In this document: piece by piece, positions 1 to 10,300 of the stretch
Position numbering within the stretch: position 1 is the stretch's first letter
Layout of the letters: every line of letters begins with the position of its first letter
The notes under the pieces: generated by a model
The model's input: the letters and a program-made list of their open reading frames with translations, nothing else
The model's database searches: none
Told to the model about the DNA's origin: nothing
Assembly (NCBI RefSeq): GCF_014748335.1
Contig: NZ_JAAVIY010000003.1
Span: 372,001-436,000, forward strand
DNA: 64,000 nt
Source of the DNA: Flavobacterium selenitireducens
Lineage (GTDB): Bacteria; Bacteroidota; Bacteroidia; Flavobacteriales; Flavobacteriaceae
Direction: 5' to 3'
Program-made: the position numbers and the translations under genes

Positions 1-339
1 GCCGTGTGAACCCATGACGATAAAATCGGCGTTTTCTTTTTTAGCTACGCTATTGATTCCTTCGAAGACTTTGCCGAACCGTGTCGTTTCGGTGACCGTC
101 AATCCGGCAAGGTATGGGGCGTCGAGCAAGTCCTCGAATTTGCTCATAGCCTGGTTCTTAAAGAAAATGATCTCGGGAATGTCGGCTCCCGAAACAGCGG
201 CATCGCTCCCTTCGTGCGGCAGTTCGAGCATGTGCAACAACAGGATTTCGCTATTTTGTTTTTTGGCGATTTGAGCGGCCACCTTGAGGGCATATTCCGC
301 CTGATCGGAAAAATCGGTAGGCACGAGAATTTTTTTCAT
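1..339 (-). CDS. Universal stress protein (UspA family), partial
   Basis: The reverse strand opens with MKKILVPTDFSDQAEYAL and runs off the left edge after 113 codons, ending ADFIVMGSHG. The N-terminal KILVPTDFS strand and the C-terminal GSHG are hallmarks of the UspA fold, where G-x2-G-x9-G(S/T) binds ATP; only the first part of that loop is inside the window. These cytoplasmic proteins help cells survive starvation and stress. The ATG at 337-339 is the first in frame, and upstream lies the divergent rimP promoter region. The C-terminus is missing, so one-domain and two-domain Usp forms cannot be told apart. Confidence 0.85.
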   Translation of the reverse strand, partial: MKKILVPTDFSDQAEYALKVAAQIAKKQNSEILLLHMLELPHEGSDAAVSGADIPEIIFFKNQAMSKFEDLLDAPYLAGLTVTETTRFGKVFEGINSVAKKENADFIVMGSHG

Positions 340-418
340 GTGGAAAAAGTGTGAAAATTGTGGAATGATTGTTTGTTCTGAGAATAAAATTACAAATATT
401 TAACTGTTAAGGCAGATT

Positions 419-447
419 TTTGATTTACAAAAAAATAACTATATTTG
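419..447 (+). promoter_or_regulatory. Promoter of rimP-nusA-infB
   Basis: TTTG at 419-422, a 17-nt spacer and TATATTTG at 440-447 match the Bacteroidota -33/-7 consensus (TTG, 17-23 nt, TAnnTTTG). Transcription should start near 452, leaving a leader of about 55 nt before rimP. Confidence 0.7.
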
Positions 448-475
448 CACCGTTATTTATTGAAAACTAAATAAT

Positions 476-499
476 GAGGGGACGAGAGTCCCCTCTTTT
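476..499 (+). promoter_or_regulatory. Leader hairpin with U tract, candidate attenuator
   Basis: An 8-bp perfect stem (GAGGGGAC, 476-483; GTCCCCTC, 488-495) closes a GAGA tetraloop and is followed by TTTT. It lies between the promoter and the rimP start codon, so it looks like an intrinsic terminator placed in the leader. Since the operon encodes NusA, a termination factor, feedback attenuation is a reasonable inference but is not shown. Confidence 0.55.
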
Positions 500-508
500 C
501 ATAACTAT

Positions 509-973
509 ATGGCATTTAAAGAAAAAGTAGCCGAGCTTTTGGATGCGGCACTTCAAGAAAGACCTTCGATTTTTCTTATCGATCTAAACGTTCAGGACAG
601 CGGTAAAATTATCGTGACTCTTGACGGGGACAATGGCGTTACGCTCCAGGATTGCATTGACGTGAGCCGTGCGATTGAACACAACCTCGACAGGGAAGAG
701 CAGGATTTCGCCCTTGAAGTGGCGTCGGCCGGGGCTACGTCTCCGCTGAAGCTTGTGCGACAGTTCAAAAAGAACATCGGGCGCACGCTCAAGGTCAAGA
801 CCGCAACCGAAACCATCGAAGCCGAAATTACCGGCGCGAATGAAGATTTCATCACGCTCGAATGGGAAGCCCGGGAGCCAAAAAAAGTCGGAAAAGGAAA
901 AGAGACTGTTCAAAAGAAACAGGAAATCAATTATTCAGAAATCAAAGAAGCAACCGTTACAATAAAATTTTAA
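509..973 (+). CDS. rimP: Ribosome maturation factor RimP
   Basis: This 154-residue protein matches RimP, the cytoplasmic factor needed for assembly of the 30S subunit. It has the expected two parts: an N-terminal alpha/beta domain (through about residue 90) with the conserved run [13 protein letters not shown] near residues 70-82, and a C-terminal SH3-like domain ([11 protein letters not shown], then [17 protein letters not shown]). It is the first gene of the rimP-nusA-infB operon, an order conserved across bacteria, and ends 11 nt before nusA. Length and start are typical. Confidence 0.95.
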   Translation: MAFKEKVAELLDAALQERPSIFLIDLNVQDSGKIIVTLDGDNGVTLQDCIDVSRAIEHNLDREEQDFALEVASAGATSPLKLVRQFKKNIGRTLKVKTATETIEAEITGANEDFITLEWEAREPKKVGKGKETVQKKQEINYSEIKEATVTIKF

Positions 974-984
974 TATACGACAGT

Positions 985-2229
985 ATGGAAAATCTCGCAT
1001 TAATCGACTCGTTTTCAGAGTTTAAGGATGATAAACTCATTGACCGTGTTACCCTCATGGCCATCCTTGAAGATGTGTTCAGAAATGCCTTGAAGAAGAA
1101 ATTCGGATCTGACGATAATTTTGACATCATCATCAACCCTGACAAAGGCGATATGGAGATATGGAGACGTCGCGTCATCGTTGCCGACGAAGACCTGGAT
1201 TTCGAAAATGAAGAAATCACGCTTACCGAAGCGCGCAAGATAGAGCCGGATTTTGAGATCGGTGAGGAAGTTTCAGAAGAAGTGAAACTCATCGATTTAG
1301 GGCGCCGCGCGATTTTGGCTTTGCGCCAGAACCTGATCTCGAAGATTCACGAACACGACAATACGAACCTTTACAAGCAGTTTAAAGACCTGATTGGGGA
1401 AATTTATACTGCCGAAGTACACCACGTCCGTCCAAGAGTCGTAATTTTGGTAGATGACGAAGGCAATGAGATCGTACTTCCGAAGGAGAAACAGATCCCA
1501 TCTGACTTTTTCCGCAAAGGCGACAACGTTCGCGGCATCATCGAAAATGTCGAACTCAAAGGAAACAAACCGCAAATCGTGATGTCACGTACGAGCGAGA
1601 AGTTTCTTGAGAAGCTGTTCGAGCAGGAAATTCCTGAGGTTTTCGACGGTTTGATCATGGTGAAGAACGTCGTCCGTATCCCGGGAGAAAAGGCGAAAGT
1701 TGCCGTAGATTCTTACGACGACCGCATCGATCCGGTTGGGGCATGCGTCGGTATGAAAGGGTCGCGTATCCACGGAATCGTCCGGGAATTGGGCAACGAG
1801 AACATAGATGTAATCAATTATACGAACAATATCCAGCTGTTCATCACCCGTGCGTTGAGCCCGGCTAAAGTATCGTCGATTAAAATCAATGAAGAGCAAA
1901 AAAGAGCGGAGGTTTACCTGAAATTGGACGAAGTTTCCAAAGCCATCGGGCGCGGAGGCCACAATATCAAGCTGGCCGGGTTGCTGACGGGCTATGAGCT
2001 TGACGTGATTCGCGAAGGAAACGTCGCCGACGAAGAGGACGATGTCGAATTGACGGAATTCTCAGATGAAATCGAAGCATGGGTAATAGACGAATTCGCT
2101 AAGATCGGACTCGACACTGCTAAGAGTGTGTTGAAGCAGGATGTAGCGGACTTGGTGAGAAGAACCGACCTTGAAGAAGAAACCATCCTCGACGTGATGC
2201 GCATCCTCAAGTCCGAGTTCGAAAGCTAA
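985..2229 (+). CDS. nusA: Transcription termination/antitermination factor NusA
   Basis: This 414-residue protein is NusA, which binds RNA polymerase and nascent RNA to control pausing, termination and antitermination. I chose the ATG at 985 (MENLALIDSFSEFK), 11 nt after rimP; the frame stays open upstream into rimP but a start there would give a non-family extension. Domains in order: N-terminal polymerase-binding region to about 130, S1 domain (about 135-205), and two KH domains with GMKGSR at 255-260 and GRGGHNIK near 322. The acidic C-terminal segment (about 345-414) lacks the extra repeats seen in E. coli NusA. Confidence 0.95.
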   Translation: MENLALIDSFSEFKDDKLIDRVTLMAILEDVFRNALKKKFGSDDNFDIIINPDKGDMEIWRRRVIVADEDLDFENEEITLTEARKIEPDFEIGEEVSEEVKLIDLGRRAILALRQNLISKIHEHDNTNLYKQFKDLIGEIYTAEVHHVRPRVVILVDDEGNEIVLPKEKQIPSDFFRKGDNVRGIIENVELKGNKPQIVMSRTSEKFLEKLFEQEIPEVFDGLIMVKNVVRIPGEKAKVAVDSYDDRIDPVGACVGMKGSRIHGIVRELGNENIDVINYTNNIQLFITRALSPAKVSSIKINEEQKRAEVYLKLDEVSKAIGRGGHNIKLAGLLTGYELDVIREGNVADEEDDVELTEFSDEIEAWVIDEFAKIGLDTAKSVLKQDVADLVRRTDLEEETILDVMRILKSEFES

Positions 2230-2279
2230 CTGCAAACAACTACAACAACACGACTACAGTTAATAACTAATAAGATTTT

Positions 2280-5081
2280 ATGTCTGACGAAAGAACAATA
2301 AGAATTAACAAGGTTTTACGGGAGCTGAACATTTCTCTGGACCGCGCAGTGGATCACCTTAAGGAAAAGGGGATTGCCATTGACTCGAATCCGAACGCGA
2401 AGATTTCCGAGAATGAATACAGCCTGTTGATGAACCAGTTCGCGGGTGACCGTGGGAACAAGGTGGCTTCACAGGAAGTAGGAGAGGAGAAACGCAAGGA
2501 GAAAGAAGCGCTTCGCATCGAAAGGGAAAAGGAAATCGAGGACAAGCGCAAATTTGACGAAGAGCGCGCCAAACAGCAGGAGGTAATACGTGCGAAAGCA
2601 ACGGTTACAGGGCCAAAAACTGTCGGTAACATCGATCTCGAAAAGAAGCCTGCCCCAGTCGTCGCCGAAGAACCAAAAGCCGCGGAAGCCAAGCCGAGCG
2701 TGGAGCCGTCTGTTTCCGAGCCGTCAGCAGTCGAGCCAAAAGCTCCGGTTGCTCCTGTCGCTCCGGAAAAGTCGGAGGTCGAGGCAGCTGCGCCTGCTGT
2801 TCCGGCAACGCCAGCTACGCCATCGGCTCCAGCAACTCCGGCAACTCCGGAGAAGCCTGCCGCAGCGGCGCCGGGAGATGATACGTTCAAGACGCAATAC
2901 CAAAAGCTTTCCGGACCTGTTCTTTCGGGCCAAACCATCGATTTGACGCAGTTTGAGCGCAAGAAGAAGGAAACGCCTGCCGGTCAGAACAATAACAATA
3001 ACGCAAAAGGCCAACGCAAGCGCATCGTCAAGCCTGCGGGGCAAGGCGGTCCGGGCGGGCAGCGACCTCCTGGTGGCGGTCCTGGCGGCCAGAATCGTCC
3101 GGGTGGTCCTGGACAAAACCGTCCTGGCGGCGGATTCCAAAAAGGGCGTCCTGCTGTCGTAAACAAAGTCGAGCCGACGGAAGAGGAAGTTAAAAACCAA
3201 ATCCGTGAAACCCTCGAAAAACTTCAGGGTAAAGGCGGGAAGTCCAAGGCGGCAAAATACCGTCGCGACAAGCGAGATACGCACCGTCAGAAGTCAGACG
3301 ACGAGCAAAGAGCGATCGAGGAAGGAAGCAAGACACTCAAAGTGACGGAATTCGTTACGGTAGGGGAAGTTGCAACCATGATGGACGTACCGATCACGAA
3401 AGTCATCGGAACCTGTATGTCACTCGGTATCATGGTGACGATGAACCAACGTCTTGATGCTGAAACGCTTACTATTGTTGCCGACGAATTCGGTTACGAG
3501 GTGGAATTTATCACGACCGATCTCGAAGAAAACCTCCAGATAGATGAAGATCGCGAAGAAGATCGCGTATTCCGTGCGCCTATCGTGACCGTAATGGGAC
3601 ACGTCGATCACGGTAAAACGTCTTTGCTCGATTATATCCGTAAGGAAAATGTGATTGCGGGAGAGTCCGGTGGAATCACCCAGCATATCGGAGCTTACGG
3701 CGTTACGCTTGAAGGCGGACAAAAAATCGCTTTCCTCGATACACCAGGTCACGAAGCGTTTACCGCGATGCGTGCGCGTGGTGCCCAGGTTACCGATATC
3801 GCCATCATCGTGATCGCGGCCGACGACGACATCATGCCACAAACAAAAGAAGCGATCTCTCACGCACAAGCCGCGGGAGTTCCTATCATATTTGCGATCA
3901 ACAAGGTCGACAAGCCGACTGCGAACCCTGACAAAATCAAGGAACGCCTTGCGGGAATGAATTTACTTGTAGAAGATTGGGGAGGAAAAATCCAATCCCA
4001 CGATATTTCTGCGAAAACGGGTCTTGGCGTCAAGGAATTGCTTGAGAAAGTATTGCTCGAAGCTGAAATCCTTGACCTGAAAGCGAATCCGGATCGCCCG
4101 GCTACCGGAACCGTTGTGGAAGCCCAGCTCGACAAAGGAAAAGGATACGTTGCGACGATTCTTGTCCAAAACGGAACATTGAAAATTGGCGATTACATGC
4201 TTGCCGGTAAAAACCACGGTAAAATCCGTGCGATGCATGACGAACGCGGACACAACCTGAAAGAGGCAGGTCCGTCGACGCCGGTATCGGTTCTCGGACT
4301 CGACGGGGCGCCGACAGCAGGTGATAAGTTCACCGTATTCGAAGACGAGCGCGAAGCCAAGCAGATTGCCGTAAAACGCACGCAATTGCAACGCGAGCAG
4401 TCAGTACGTACGCAACGCCACATTACGCTTGCCGAGATCGGTCGTCGTATCGCACTCGGTCAGTTCAAGGAACTCAATATCATCATCAAAGGTGACGTGG
4501 ATGGTTCGGTCGAGGCCCTTTCTGATTCGTTCTCGAAATTGTCTACCGAAGAAATCCAGGTGAATATCATCCACAAAGGAGTCGGCGCGATTACGGAAAC
4601 TGACGTCAACCTTGCTTCTGCTTCAGATGCGATCATCATCGGGTTTAACGTTCGTCCGTCCGCTTCAGCCAAGCAATTGGCAGACAAGGAAGAAATCGAC
4701 ATCCGAAACTACTCGATCATCTATGATGCGATCGATGATTTGAAAGATGCGATGGAAGGGATGCTTTCTCCGGAAATCAAGGAAGAAGTCACAGGAACCG
4801 CCGAAATACGCGAATTGTTCAAGATTTCGAAAGTGGGAACGATCGCCGGATGTATGGTCACCGACGGAAAGATCTTCCGCTCGTCGAAAGTGCGTATCGT
4901 CCGCGAAGGCGTGGTGGTACACGACGGGGAACTGACGGCCTTGAAGCGTTTCAAAGACGACGTCAAAGAAGTTTCGAAAGGGTACGATTGCGGTATCCAG
5001 ATCAAAGGCTACAATGATATTGAACTCAACGATTTGATCGAGGCGTATCAGGAAGTTGCCGTTAAGAAGAAGTTGAAATAA
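2280..5081 (+). CDS. infB: Translation initiation factor IF-2
   Basis: IF-2 is a GTPase that places initiator tRNA on the 30S subunit and promotes subunit joining. The 933-residue protein has an N-terminal IF2_N domain ([20 protein letters not shown]), then a long low-complexity linker rich in Ala, Pro and Glu and a Gly-Pro-Gln segment (about residues 255-290), then a second IF2_N domain and the GTPase core. The core motifs are all present: GHVDHGKT at about 440-447, DTPGH near 487 and NKVD near 541. Domains II to IV follow. The Pro/Gly-rich linker is common in flavobacterial IF-2. It is the last gene of the operon and is followed by a terminator. Confidence 0.97.
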   Translation: MSDERTIRINKVLRELNISLDRAVDHLKEKGIAIDSNPNAKISENEYSLLMNQFAGDRGNKVASQEVGEEKRKEKEALRIEREKEIEDKRKFDEERAKQQEVIRAKATVTGPKTVGNIDLEKKPAPVVAEEPKAAEAKPSVEPSVSEPSAVEPKAPVAPVAPEKSEVEAAAPAVPATPATPSAPATPATPEKPAAAAPGDDTFKTQYQKLSGPVLSGQTIDLTQFERKKKETPAGQNNNNNAKGQRKRIVKPAGQGGPGGQRPPGGGPGGQNRPGGPGQNRPGGGFQKGRPAVVNKVEPTEEEVKNQIRETLEKLQGKGGKSKAAKYRRDKRDTHRQKSDDEQRAIEEGSKTLKVTEFVTVGEVATMMDVPITKVIGTCMSLGIMVTMNQRLDAETLTIVADEFGYEVEFITTDLEENLQIDEDREEDRVFRAPIVTVMGHVDHGKTSLLDYIRKENVIAGESGGITQHIGAYGVTLEGGQKIAFLDTPGHEAFTAMRARGAQVTDIAIIVIAADDDIMPQTKEAISHAQAAGVPIIFAINKVDKPTANPDKIKERLAGMNLLVEDWGGKIQSHDISAKTGLGVKELLEKVLLEAEILDLKANPDRPATGTVVEAQLDKGKGYVATILVQNGTLKIGDYMLAGKNHGKIRAMHDERGHNLKEAGPSTPVSVLGLDGAPTAGDKFTVFEDEREAKQIAVKRTQLQREQSVRTQRHITLAEIGRRIALGQFKELNIIIKGDVDGSVEALSDSFSKLSTEEIQVNIIHKGVGAITETDVNLASASDAIIIGFNVRPSASAKQLADKEEIDIRNYSIIYDAIDDLKDAMEGMLSPEIKEEVTGTAEIRELFKISKVGTIAGCMVTDGKIFRSSKVRIVREGVVVHDGELTALKRFKDDVKEVSKGYDCGIQIKGYNDIELNDLIEAYQEVAVKKKLK

Positions 5082-5095
5082 TCAATTTTATAGTT

Positions 5096-5127
5096 AAAAA
5101 AAAAGCCCGGTCATACGGGCTTTTTTT
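5096..5127 (+). terminator. Intrinsic terminator after infB
   Basis: A stem GCCCG (5105-5109) / CGGGC (5116-5120) with a 6-nt loop is preceded by an A tract and followed by seven Ts, 15 nt after the infB stop codon. Confidence 0.85.
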
Positions 5128-5240
5128 GTTGGTAACACTTTGATCGTTTCATCGGAGGGCACGAGAGCCGCCACGCGCATAGTTGTTAATGAGACGTGTA
5201 GTGAGGAAGAAGTCCGCGAACCTTTTTAGCGTTTTTTTGA

Positions 5241-5332
5241 TCTGCTAGGTTCAGGCCTGTTAGGTCTATATTTGTTGGGTCTTAAACCTGTTAGGTCTTA
5301 AACCTGTTAGGTCTATAAGACCTGCTAAGTGG
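5241..5332. repeat. Tandem short repeats with ACCTGTTAGGT core
   Basis: About five imperfect units of roughly 16 nt carry the self-complementary core ACCTGTTAGGT; the last two face each other (AGGTC-5 nt-GACCT, 5309-5323). They lie in the 331-bp gap between infB and the convergent SPOR gene, which otherwise holds only the two terminators. Similar CCTGnnAGG repeats are, from memory, widespread between flavobacterial genes. Confidence 0.7.
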
Positions 5333-5367
5333 ATAATTTGCCAAACTAATCACCACGACTTCATCGC

Positions 5368-5394
5368 AAAAAAAAAGCCCCGGTTTACGGAGCT
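5368..5394 (-). terminator. Terminator of the SPOR-domain gene
   Basis: Read on the minus strand, AGCTCCG pairs with CGGGGCT (one G-T pair) around a 5-nt loop and is followed by nine Ts. It lies 19 nt past the stop codon of the SPOR gene. Confidence 0.75.
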
Positions 5395-5412
5395 CCTCAA
5401 CTTGACATTGTC

Positions 5413-5802
5413 TTATTTATTCGGCTTAACAATAATCGCATTCGGGTATTTTTTTCGAAGCTCGACAAGATTTCGTTCCGCTTCGATTCGCGATTTGAAG
5501 TTCCCTACCCAGACTTTGTAAGCCGGTGTACTGAATACAACGGTGGCGTCGAGTTGCTTGAAATCTTTGCGGAAATCCGCTAGTATTTTCTTCGAGTTTT
5601 CACTGTCGCCGTTGTAAATCTGTACCTTGTACTTATCGTTGACGGTGATCGAAGCATTTATGCGGCGTTTTTCGTTGAGCAATTGTTCGAATTTCGGATC
5701 TTGGGAGACCGTTACCGAACCGTTTTGAGCCTGGGTGGAAATGCTCAAAAGACAACTGGCGAATACTGAGAAAAATAGGTGTTTGGCGAGTTCAATTTTC
5801 AT
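5413..5802 (-). CDS. SPOR domain-containing secreted protein
   Basis: A 129-residue protein starting MKIELAKHLFFSVFASC, chosen over an upstream ATG at 5823 because it begins directly with a signal peptide (cleavage after about STQAQ). The second half is a SPOR fold: YKVQIYNGDSENSKKIL, then AYKVWVGNFKSRIEAERNL and a terminal KKYPNAIIVK strand. SPOR domains bind denuded peptidoglycan glycan strands, often at division sites. The gene stands alone, between the infB region and the divergent respiratory operon. Its cellular role cannot be stated beyond probable periplasmic peptidoglycan binding. Confidence 0.85.
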   Translation of the reverse strand: MKIELAKHLFFSVFASCLLSISTQAQNGSVTVSQDPKFEQLLNEKRRINASITVNDKYKVQIYNGDSENSKKILADFRKDFKQLDATVVFSTPAYKVWVGNFKSRIEAERNLVELRKKYPNAIIVKPNK

Positions 5803-5820
5803 AAATGCGTGATTTTTATA

Positions 5821-5828
5821 CAAATGTA
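5821..5828 (-). promoter_or_regulatory. -7 element of the SPOR gene
   Basis: On the minus strand TACATTTG fits TAnnTTTG, 18 nt upstream of the chosen start codon. No clear -33 TTG was found at the usual spacing. Confidence 0.45.
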
Positions 5829-5925
5829 ATTCTTAATGTTGAAGCGGTCTCAGGAAAATTATTTAGAATAATTATAAATTGGTTATTAAGACTATTTTAA
5901 GGTTTTCAGACTACCGTATATGTCG

Positions 5926-5933
5926 TATTTTTG
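5926..5933 (+). promoter_or_regulatory. -7 element of the act-cox operon
   Basis: TATTTTTG matches TAnnTTTG; a weak TTTTC at 5903-5907 could act as -33. Transcription would start near 5938, about 80 nt before actA. No other promoter-like element is obvious in the short gaps up to coxA, which suggests one long transcript. Confidence 0.5.
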
Positions 5934-6020
5934 CTCAAATTTTTAAAGAAGTGCCCATTTTACAGCGGGTTCGAGCTGTAAAAAGCGTGCCAAAACTTCA
6001 AGTCGATAATCATTAACAAT

Positions 6021-7358
6021 ATGAAAAAAGTGGGTAACCATAATTCGATTCTAAAAACTTTGTTCCTTAGTTTAGCGCTGATTCTCACATCTTCCTCGGT
6101 TGTTTTGGGGCAAGATGCCGCGCCGGCTGCTGCTACTGCCGCTCCTGCTGAGGCTGCCGCCGCTCCTGCTGGGGCTGGGGATCCGGTAAATGGAAAAGCG
6201 TTGTTCAATACCAACTGTGCGGCTTGTCATAAAATGGATGCCAAGTCGACCGGTCCTGCGCTTCGCGGTGTAGGGGACAAGCATTCCATGACGTGGTTGT
6301 ACGACTGGATTCACAACAGTTCTGCTATGATAAAGGCCGGCGATCCTGTCGCTGTGAAGCTTTTCGAGGAGAACAACAGACAGGTGATGACGCCGTTTCC
6401 GCAGCTTTCAAACAAAGACATCGACGACATCATCGCGTATACTTCTCAGCCAAAAGCCGAAACTCCGTCTGCTGCAGGTACCGTAGGTCCTCCGGGAACA
6501 GCTGGAGTTGACAGCGGTATTTCCAATAACGTAATTTTGGGTGCTCTTGTTGTGGTGTTGTTGATTTTGGTCGCGGCCCTTGTTATGGCGAACCGCGTTT
6601 TGACTAAAATCGCCGCCAAGAACGGTATCGAGCCTGCGGTCAGAGAAAAAACATTGCCAATTTGGGTAGCGTTTGCGCGCAATCAGTTCCTTGTGCTTGT
6701 CACTTCGATTTTCCTTTTGCTTGCCGCCGGTTATTTCTTTTACGGATGGACGATGCAGGTAGGTGTCGACCAGGAATACGAGCCGATCCAGCCAATCCAC
6801 TACTCGCACAGGATCCACGCCGGAAGCAACGGCATTGATTGTAAATATTGCCACTCTGCGGCGCGTACGAGTAAAAATGCCGGAATTCCTTCGCTGAATG
6901 TCTGTATGAATTGCCACAAGAATATTGCTGAAGTTTCCGATAAGACGGCGACTGCAGAGCATTCAAAAGCGTTCTACGACGGAGAGATCCAAAAACTTTA
7001 CGACGCTGTCGGATGGGATAAGACAGCTCAGAAATACACAGGCAAGACCCGTCCTGTGAAGTGGGTCCGTATCCACAACCTTCCGGATTTCGTTTACTTC
7101 AATCACTCCCAACACGTTACTGTCGCCGGTATTGAATGTCAAACCTGCCACGGTCCGGTTCAAACATTCGAGCTCATGAAGCAGTTCTCGCCTCTTACGA
7201 TGGGATGGTGTGTCAACTGTCACCGGGAAACCAATGTGAAAATGGAAGGCAACGAGTACTACACCAAAATCCACGAGCAGCTGGCCAAGAAATATGGCGT
7301 CGACAAGCTGACGGCCGCTCAAATGGGAGGTCTGGAGTGCGGTAAGTGCCACTATTAA
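6021..7358 (+). CDS. actA: Alternative complex III subunit A, multihaem cytochrome c
   Basis: This 445-residue protein is the cytochrome c subunit of alternative complex III (ACIII), the quinol:cytochrome c oxidoreductase that replaces bc1 in Bacteroidota. A signal sequence is followed by an Ala/Pro-rich linker and a class I cytochrome c domain (CAACH at 66-70). Then come two hydrophobic segments (about 171-193 and 214-236) and a pentahaem part with CxxCH at 274, 295, 373, 397 and 440. Classical ActA carries five haems, so the N-terminal monohaem domain is an addition. It is first in the operon, 30 nt before actB. Confidence 0.92.
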   Translation: MKKVGNHNSILKTLFLSLALILTSSSVVLGQDAAPAAATAAPAEAAAAPAGAGDPVNGKALFNTNCAACHKMDAKSTGPALRGVGDKHSMTWLYDWIHNSSAMIKAGDPVAVKLFEENNRQVMTPFPQLSNKDIDDIIAYTSQPKAETPSAAGTVGPPGTAGVDSGISNNVILGALVVVLLILVAALVMANRVLTKIAAKNGIEPAVREKTLPIWVAFARNQFLVLVTSIFLLLAAGYFFYGWTMQVGVDQEYEPIQPIHYSHRIHAGSNGIDCKYCHSAARTSKNAGIPSLNVCMNCHKNIAEVSDKTATAEHSKAFYDGEIQKLYDAVGWDKTAQKYTGKTRPVKWVRIHNLPDFVYFNHSQHVTVAGIECQTCHGPVQTFELMKQFSPLTMGWCVNCHRETNVKMEGNEYYTKIHEQLAKKYGVDKLTAAQMGGLECGKCHY

Positions 7359-7388
7359 TCAATTACTAAGAAGCAAATTTTATATACG

Positions 7389-10300
7389 ATGTCATCAAAC
7401 AAAAAATACTGGAAAAGTGTTGAGGAACTAAACGAAAACAGTTCTATTGTTGAGACGCTTAAAAGTAACGAGTTCGTTGAGTCAATTCCGGTTGAGGAAT
7501 TCCTGGGCGATAAAGAGGCGTTGGCTTCTTCATCGACTTCGCGACGCGACTTCTTGAAATACGTCGGATTCAGCACGGCTGCGGCTTCTTTGGCGGCTTG
7601 CGAAGGTCCGGTGCACAAATCCATACCTTACGTTGTCCAGCCTGAGCAAATCGTTCCCGGAGTTTGGGACATGTATGCCACGACTTATTTCGATGGCTTC
7701 GATTTCGCCAATCTTTTGATCAAAACGCGCGAAGGCCGTCCGATCAAAATCGAGAACAACAAAATTGCGGGTGCCCGTTTCCCGGCTAACGCCCGTGTCC
7801 ATGCTTCTATCTTGTCGATGTACGACAGTATGCGTTTGAAGCAGCCTAAAATCGGTGGTAAAGACGCATCTTGGGACGAAGTCAATTCGGCAATCAAAGC
7901 TGGATTGGCCAAAGGCGGTAAAACGGTTGTCCTTACCGGAACGATCGCGAGCCCGACTACACAAAAACTAATCAATGAATTTTTGGCTCAGCATCCAGGT
8001 GCCGAGCATATCCAATACGACGCTGTTTCATCTTCCAGCGCACTCGACGCGTTCGAGCAGGTTTATGCGGAAAGAGGTTTGGTCGATTACGACTTCGGAA
8101 AAGCAGACCTTATCGTTTCTGTTGGCGCCGACTTCCTTGGCGACTGGCAAGGTGGCGGATATGACCAAGGTTACGTCGGAGGACGTATTCCGAGCAAAGG
8201 GAAAATGTCGCGTCACATCCAGTTCGAGGCCAATATGACGTTGTCCGGGTCGAATGCAGACCGTCGCATCCCGATGACGCCGACTCAGCAAAAACAGGCC
8301 TTGGCTCTTATCCACAATATCGTGACCGGAGCCGGAGATGCTACTTCTCTCGATGCGAAGCTAAAAGCGGAAGTCGTGAAAGTGGCCCAACAAATCAAAC
8401 AAGCGGGATCGCGCGCCGTCGTGGTTTCCGGTATCGATAGCAAAGACGCGCAATTGGTGGTTCTTGGAATCAACCAGGCTTTGGCGTCCCAAGCGTTCGT
8501 AGGTGCGCCTATCCGTCAGATCCGCAAAGGTTCAGATGCGAAAATGCAGACATTCCTTTCTGATCTTACTTCCGGAAAAATCGCATCGCTTATCATGAGC
8601 GGAGTAAATCCGGTTTATACGTTGCCTGACGGAAAAGCTTTCGCCGATGCGGTGAAAAAATTACCGCTTTCGGTTTCGTTTACGGTTCGCGAGGACGAGA
8701 CGGCACAAGTTGCGAAAATTGCAGCTGCCGCACCGAGTTTCCTCGAATCATGGGGAGATGTCGAAATCACGAAAGGTACATATTCGCTTACCCAGCCGAC
8801 GATTCGTCCTTTGTTCAACACAAGACAGTTCGAAGAGGCGTTGCTTGCGCTGAACGGAAGCCAGTCATCTTACTACGATTACCTGCGCGCCAATTCGGCT
8901 GCTTATCTCGTCGGATCTTCCTGGAATAAAGCCGTTCACGACGGAGTTGTCGTAAATGCGATCCAGGGCGTTTCCGGAGGAGCAGGAAGCTTCGGCTCAT
9001 CTGCAAGTGCATTGGCAGCCGCCAAGCCAGCCGGTAAATTCGAACTTACGCTTTACACCAAAACCGGAATGGGAGACGGCCAACAGGCTAACAATCCATG
9101 GCTTCAGGAATTCCCTGATCCTATCACCCGCGTTTCCTGGGATAATTATGTTACCGTTTCTAAAGCCGATGCCGAAAAGCTCGGGCTTGAAAATAAAATC
9201 GTTGCCAATGGCGGTTTGAATGGCAGTTATGCTACGATCACTGTCGGAGGTAAGAAAATGGAAAACGTTCCGGTAATCGTTCAGCCGGGTCAGGCCGTCG
9301 GTACGATCGGAATGGCCGTCGGATACGGTCGCAAAGCCGCCATGCAGAAAGAAATGCAAGTCGGTTTGAACGCTTATTCATTCTACAATGCTTTCAATAG
9401 CGTCCAGGGTGCCGATATCGTTGCGGAATCCGGAGAGCATGAGTTCGCTTGCGTACAATCTCAAAAAACATTGATGGGCCGAGGCGACATCATCAAGGAA
9501 ACCACGCTTGACATCTTCAACAAAGAAGAAGCAAAGGTCTGGAATCCGATGCCGGTCGTTTCCCTTGATCATAAAGAAACGCCTGTTACCAAAGTCGATC
9601 TTTGGGAGTCTTTCGACAGAAGCACGGGTCACCATTTCAATATGTCGATCGACCTTAACGCCTGTACGGGTTGCGGAGCTTGCGTCATTGCCTGCCACGC
9701 CGAGAACAACGTTCCGGTAGTCGGTAAGTCGGAAGTGAGAAGAAGCCGCGATATGCACTGGTTGCGCATCGACCGTTACTATTCTTCGGAAGAAAGTTTC
9801 GCAAAAGACGACGAGAAAAAAGAGAATTTCGACGGACTGTTTGGCGACAACGGATCCCTTGGCGGATTCGGCCAGATGGAAGAGCCGGCAGATAATCCAC
9901 AAGTGGCGTTCCAGCCGGTAATGTGTCAGCATTGTAACCACGCTCCGTGTGAAACGGTTTGTCCGGTTGCCGCTACATCACACTCCCGCCAGGGACACAA
10001 CCACATGGCGTACAACCGTTGCGTCGGAACACGTTACTGCGCGAACAACTGTCCGTATAAAGTGCGTCGTTTCAACTGGTTCCTGTACAACAACAACGAG
10101 GAATTCCCATTCCATATGAACGACGATTTGGGCCGTATGGTCTTGAATCCTGACGTAAACGTTCGTTCGCGAGGTGTAATGGAAAAATGTTCGTTCTGCG
10201 TGCAAATGACGCAGGCGACGATCTTGAACGCCAAGAGAGAGGGACGTCCGGTGGATGTGAACGAATTCGAGACGGCTTGTTCGGCTGCTTGTTCTTCAGG

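Noticed and set aside
862-984. Upstream extension of the nusA frame
   Set aside because: The frame is open into rimP, but the sequence there is basic and unrelated to NusA; the ATG at 985 gives the family N-terminus.
2354-2962. Long minus-strand frames opposite infB, and similar frames opposite actB and sprA
   Set aside because: They follow the codon bias of the real gene on the other strand (Ser/Ala/Arg-rich, no domains) and have no promoter or homologous motif.
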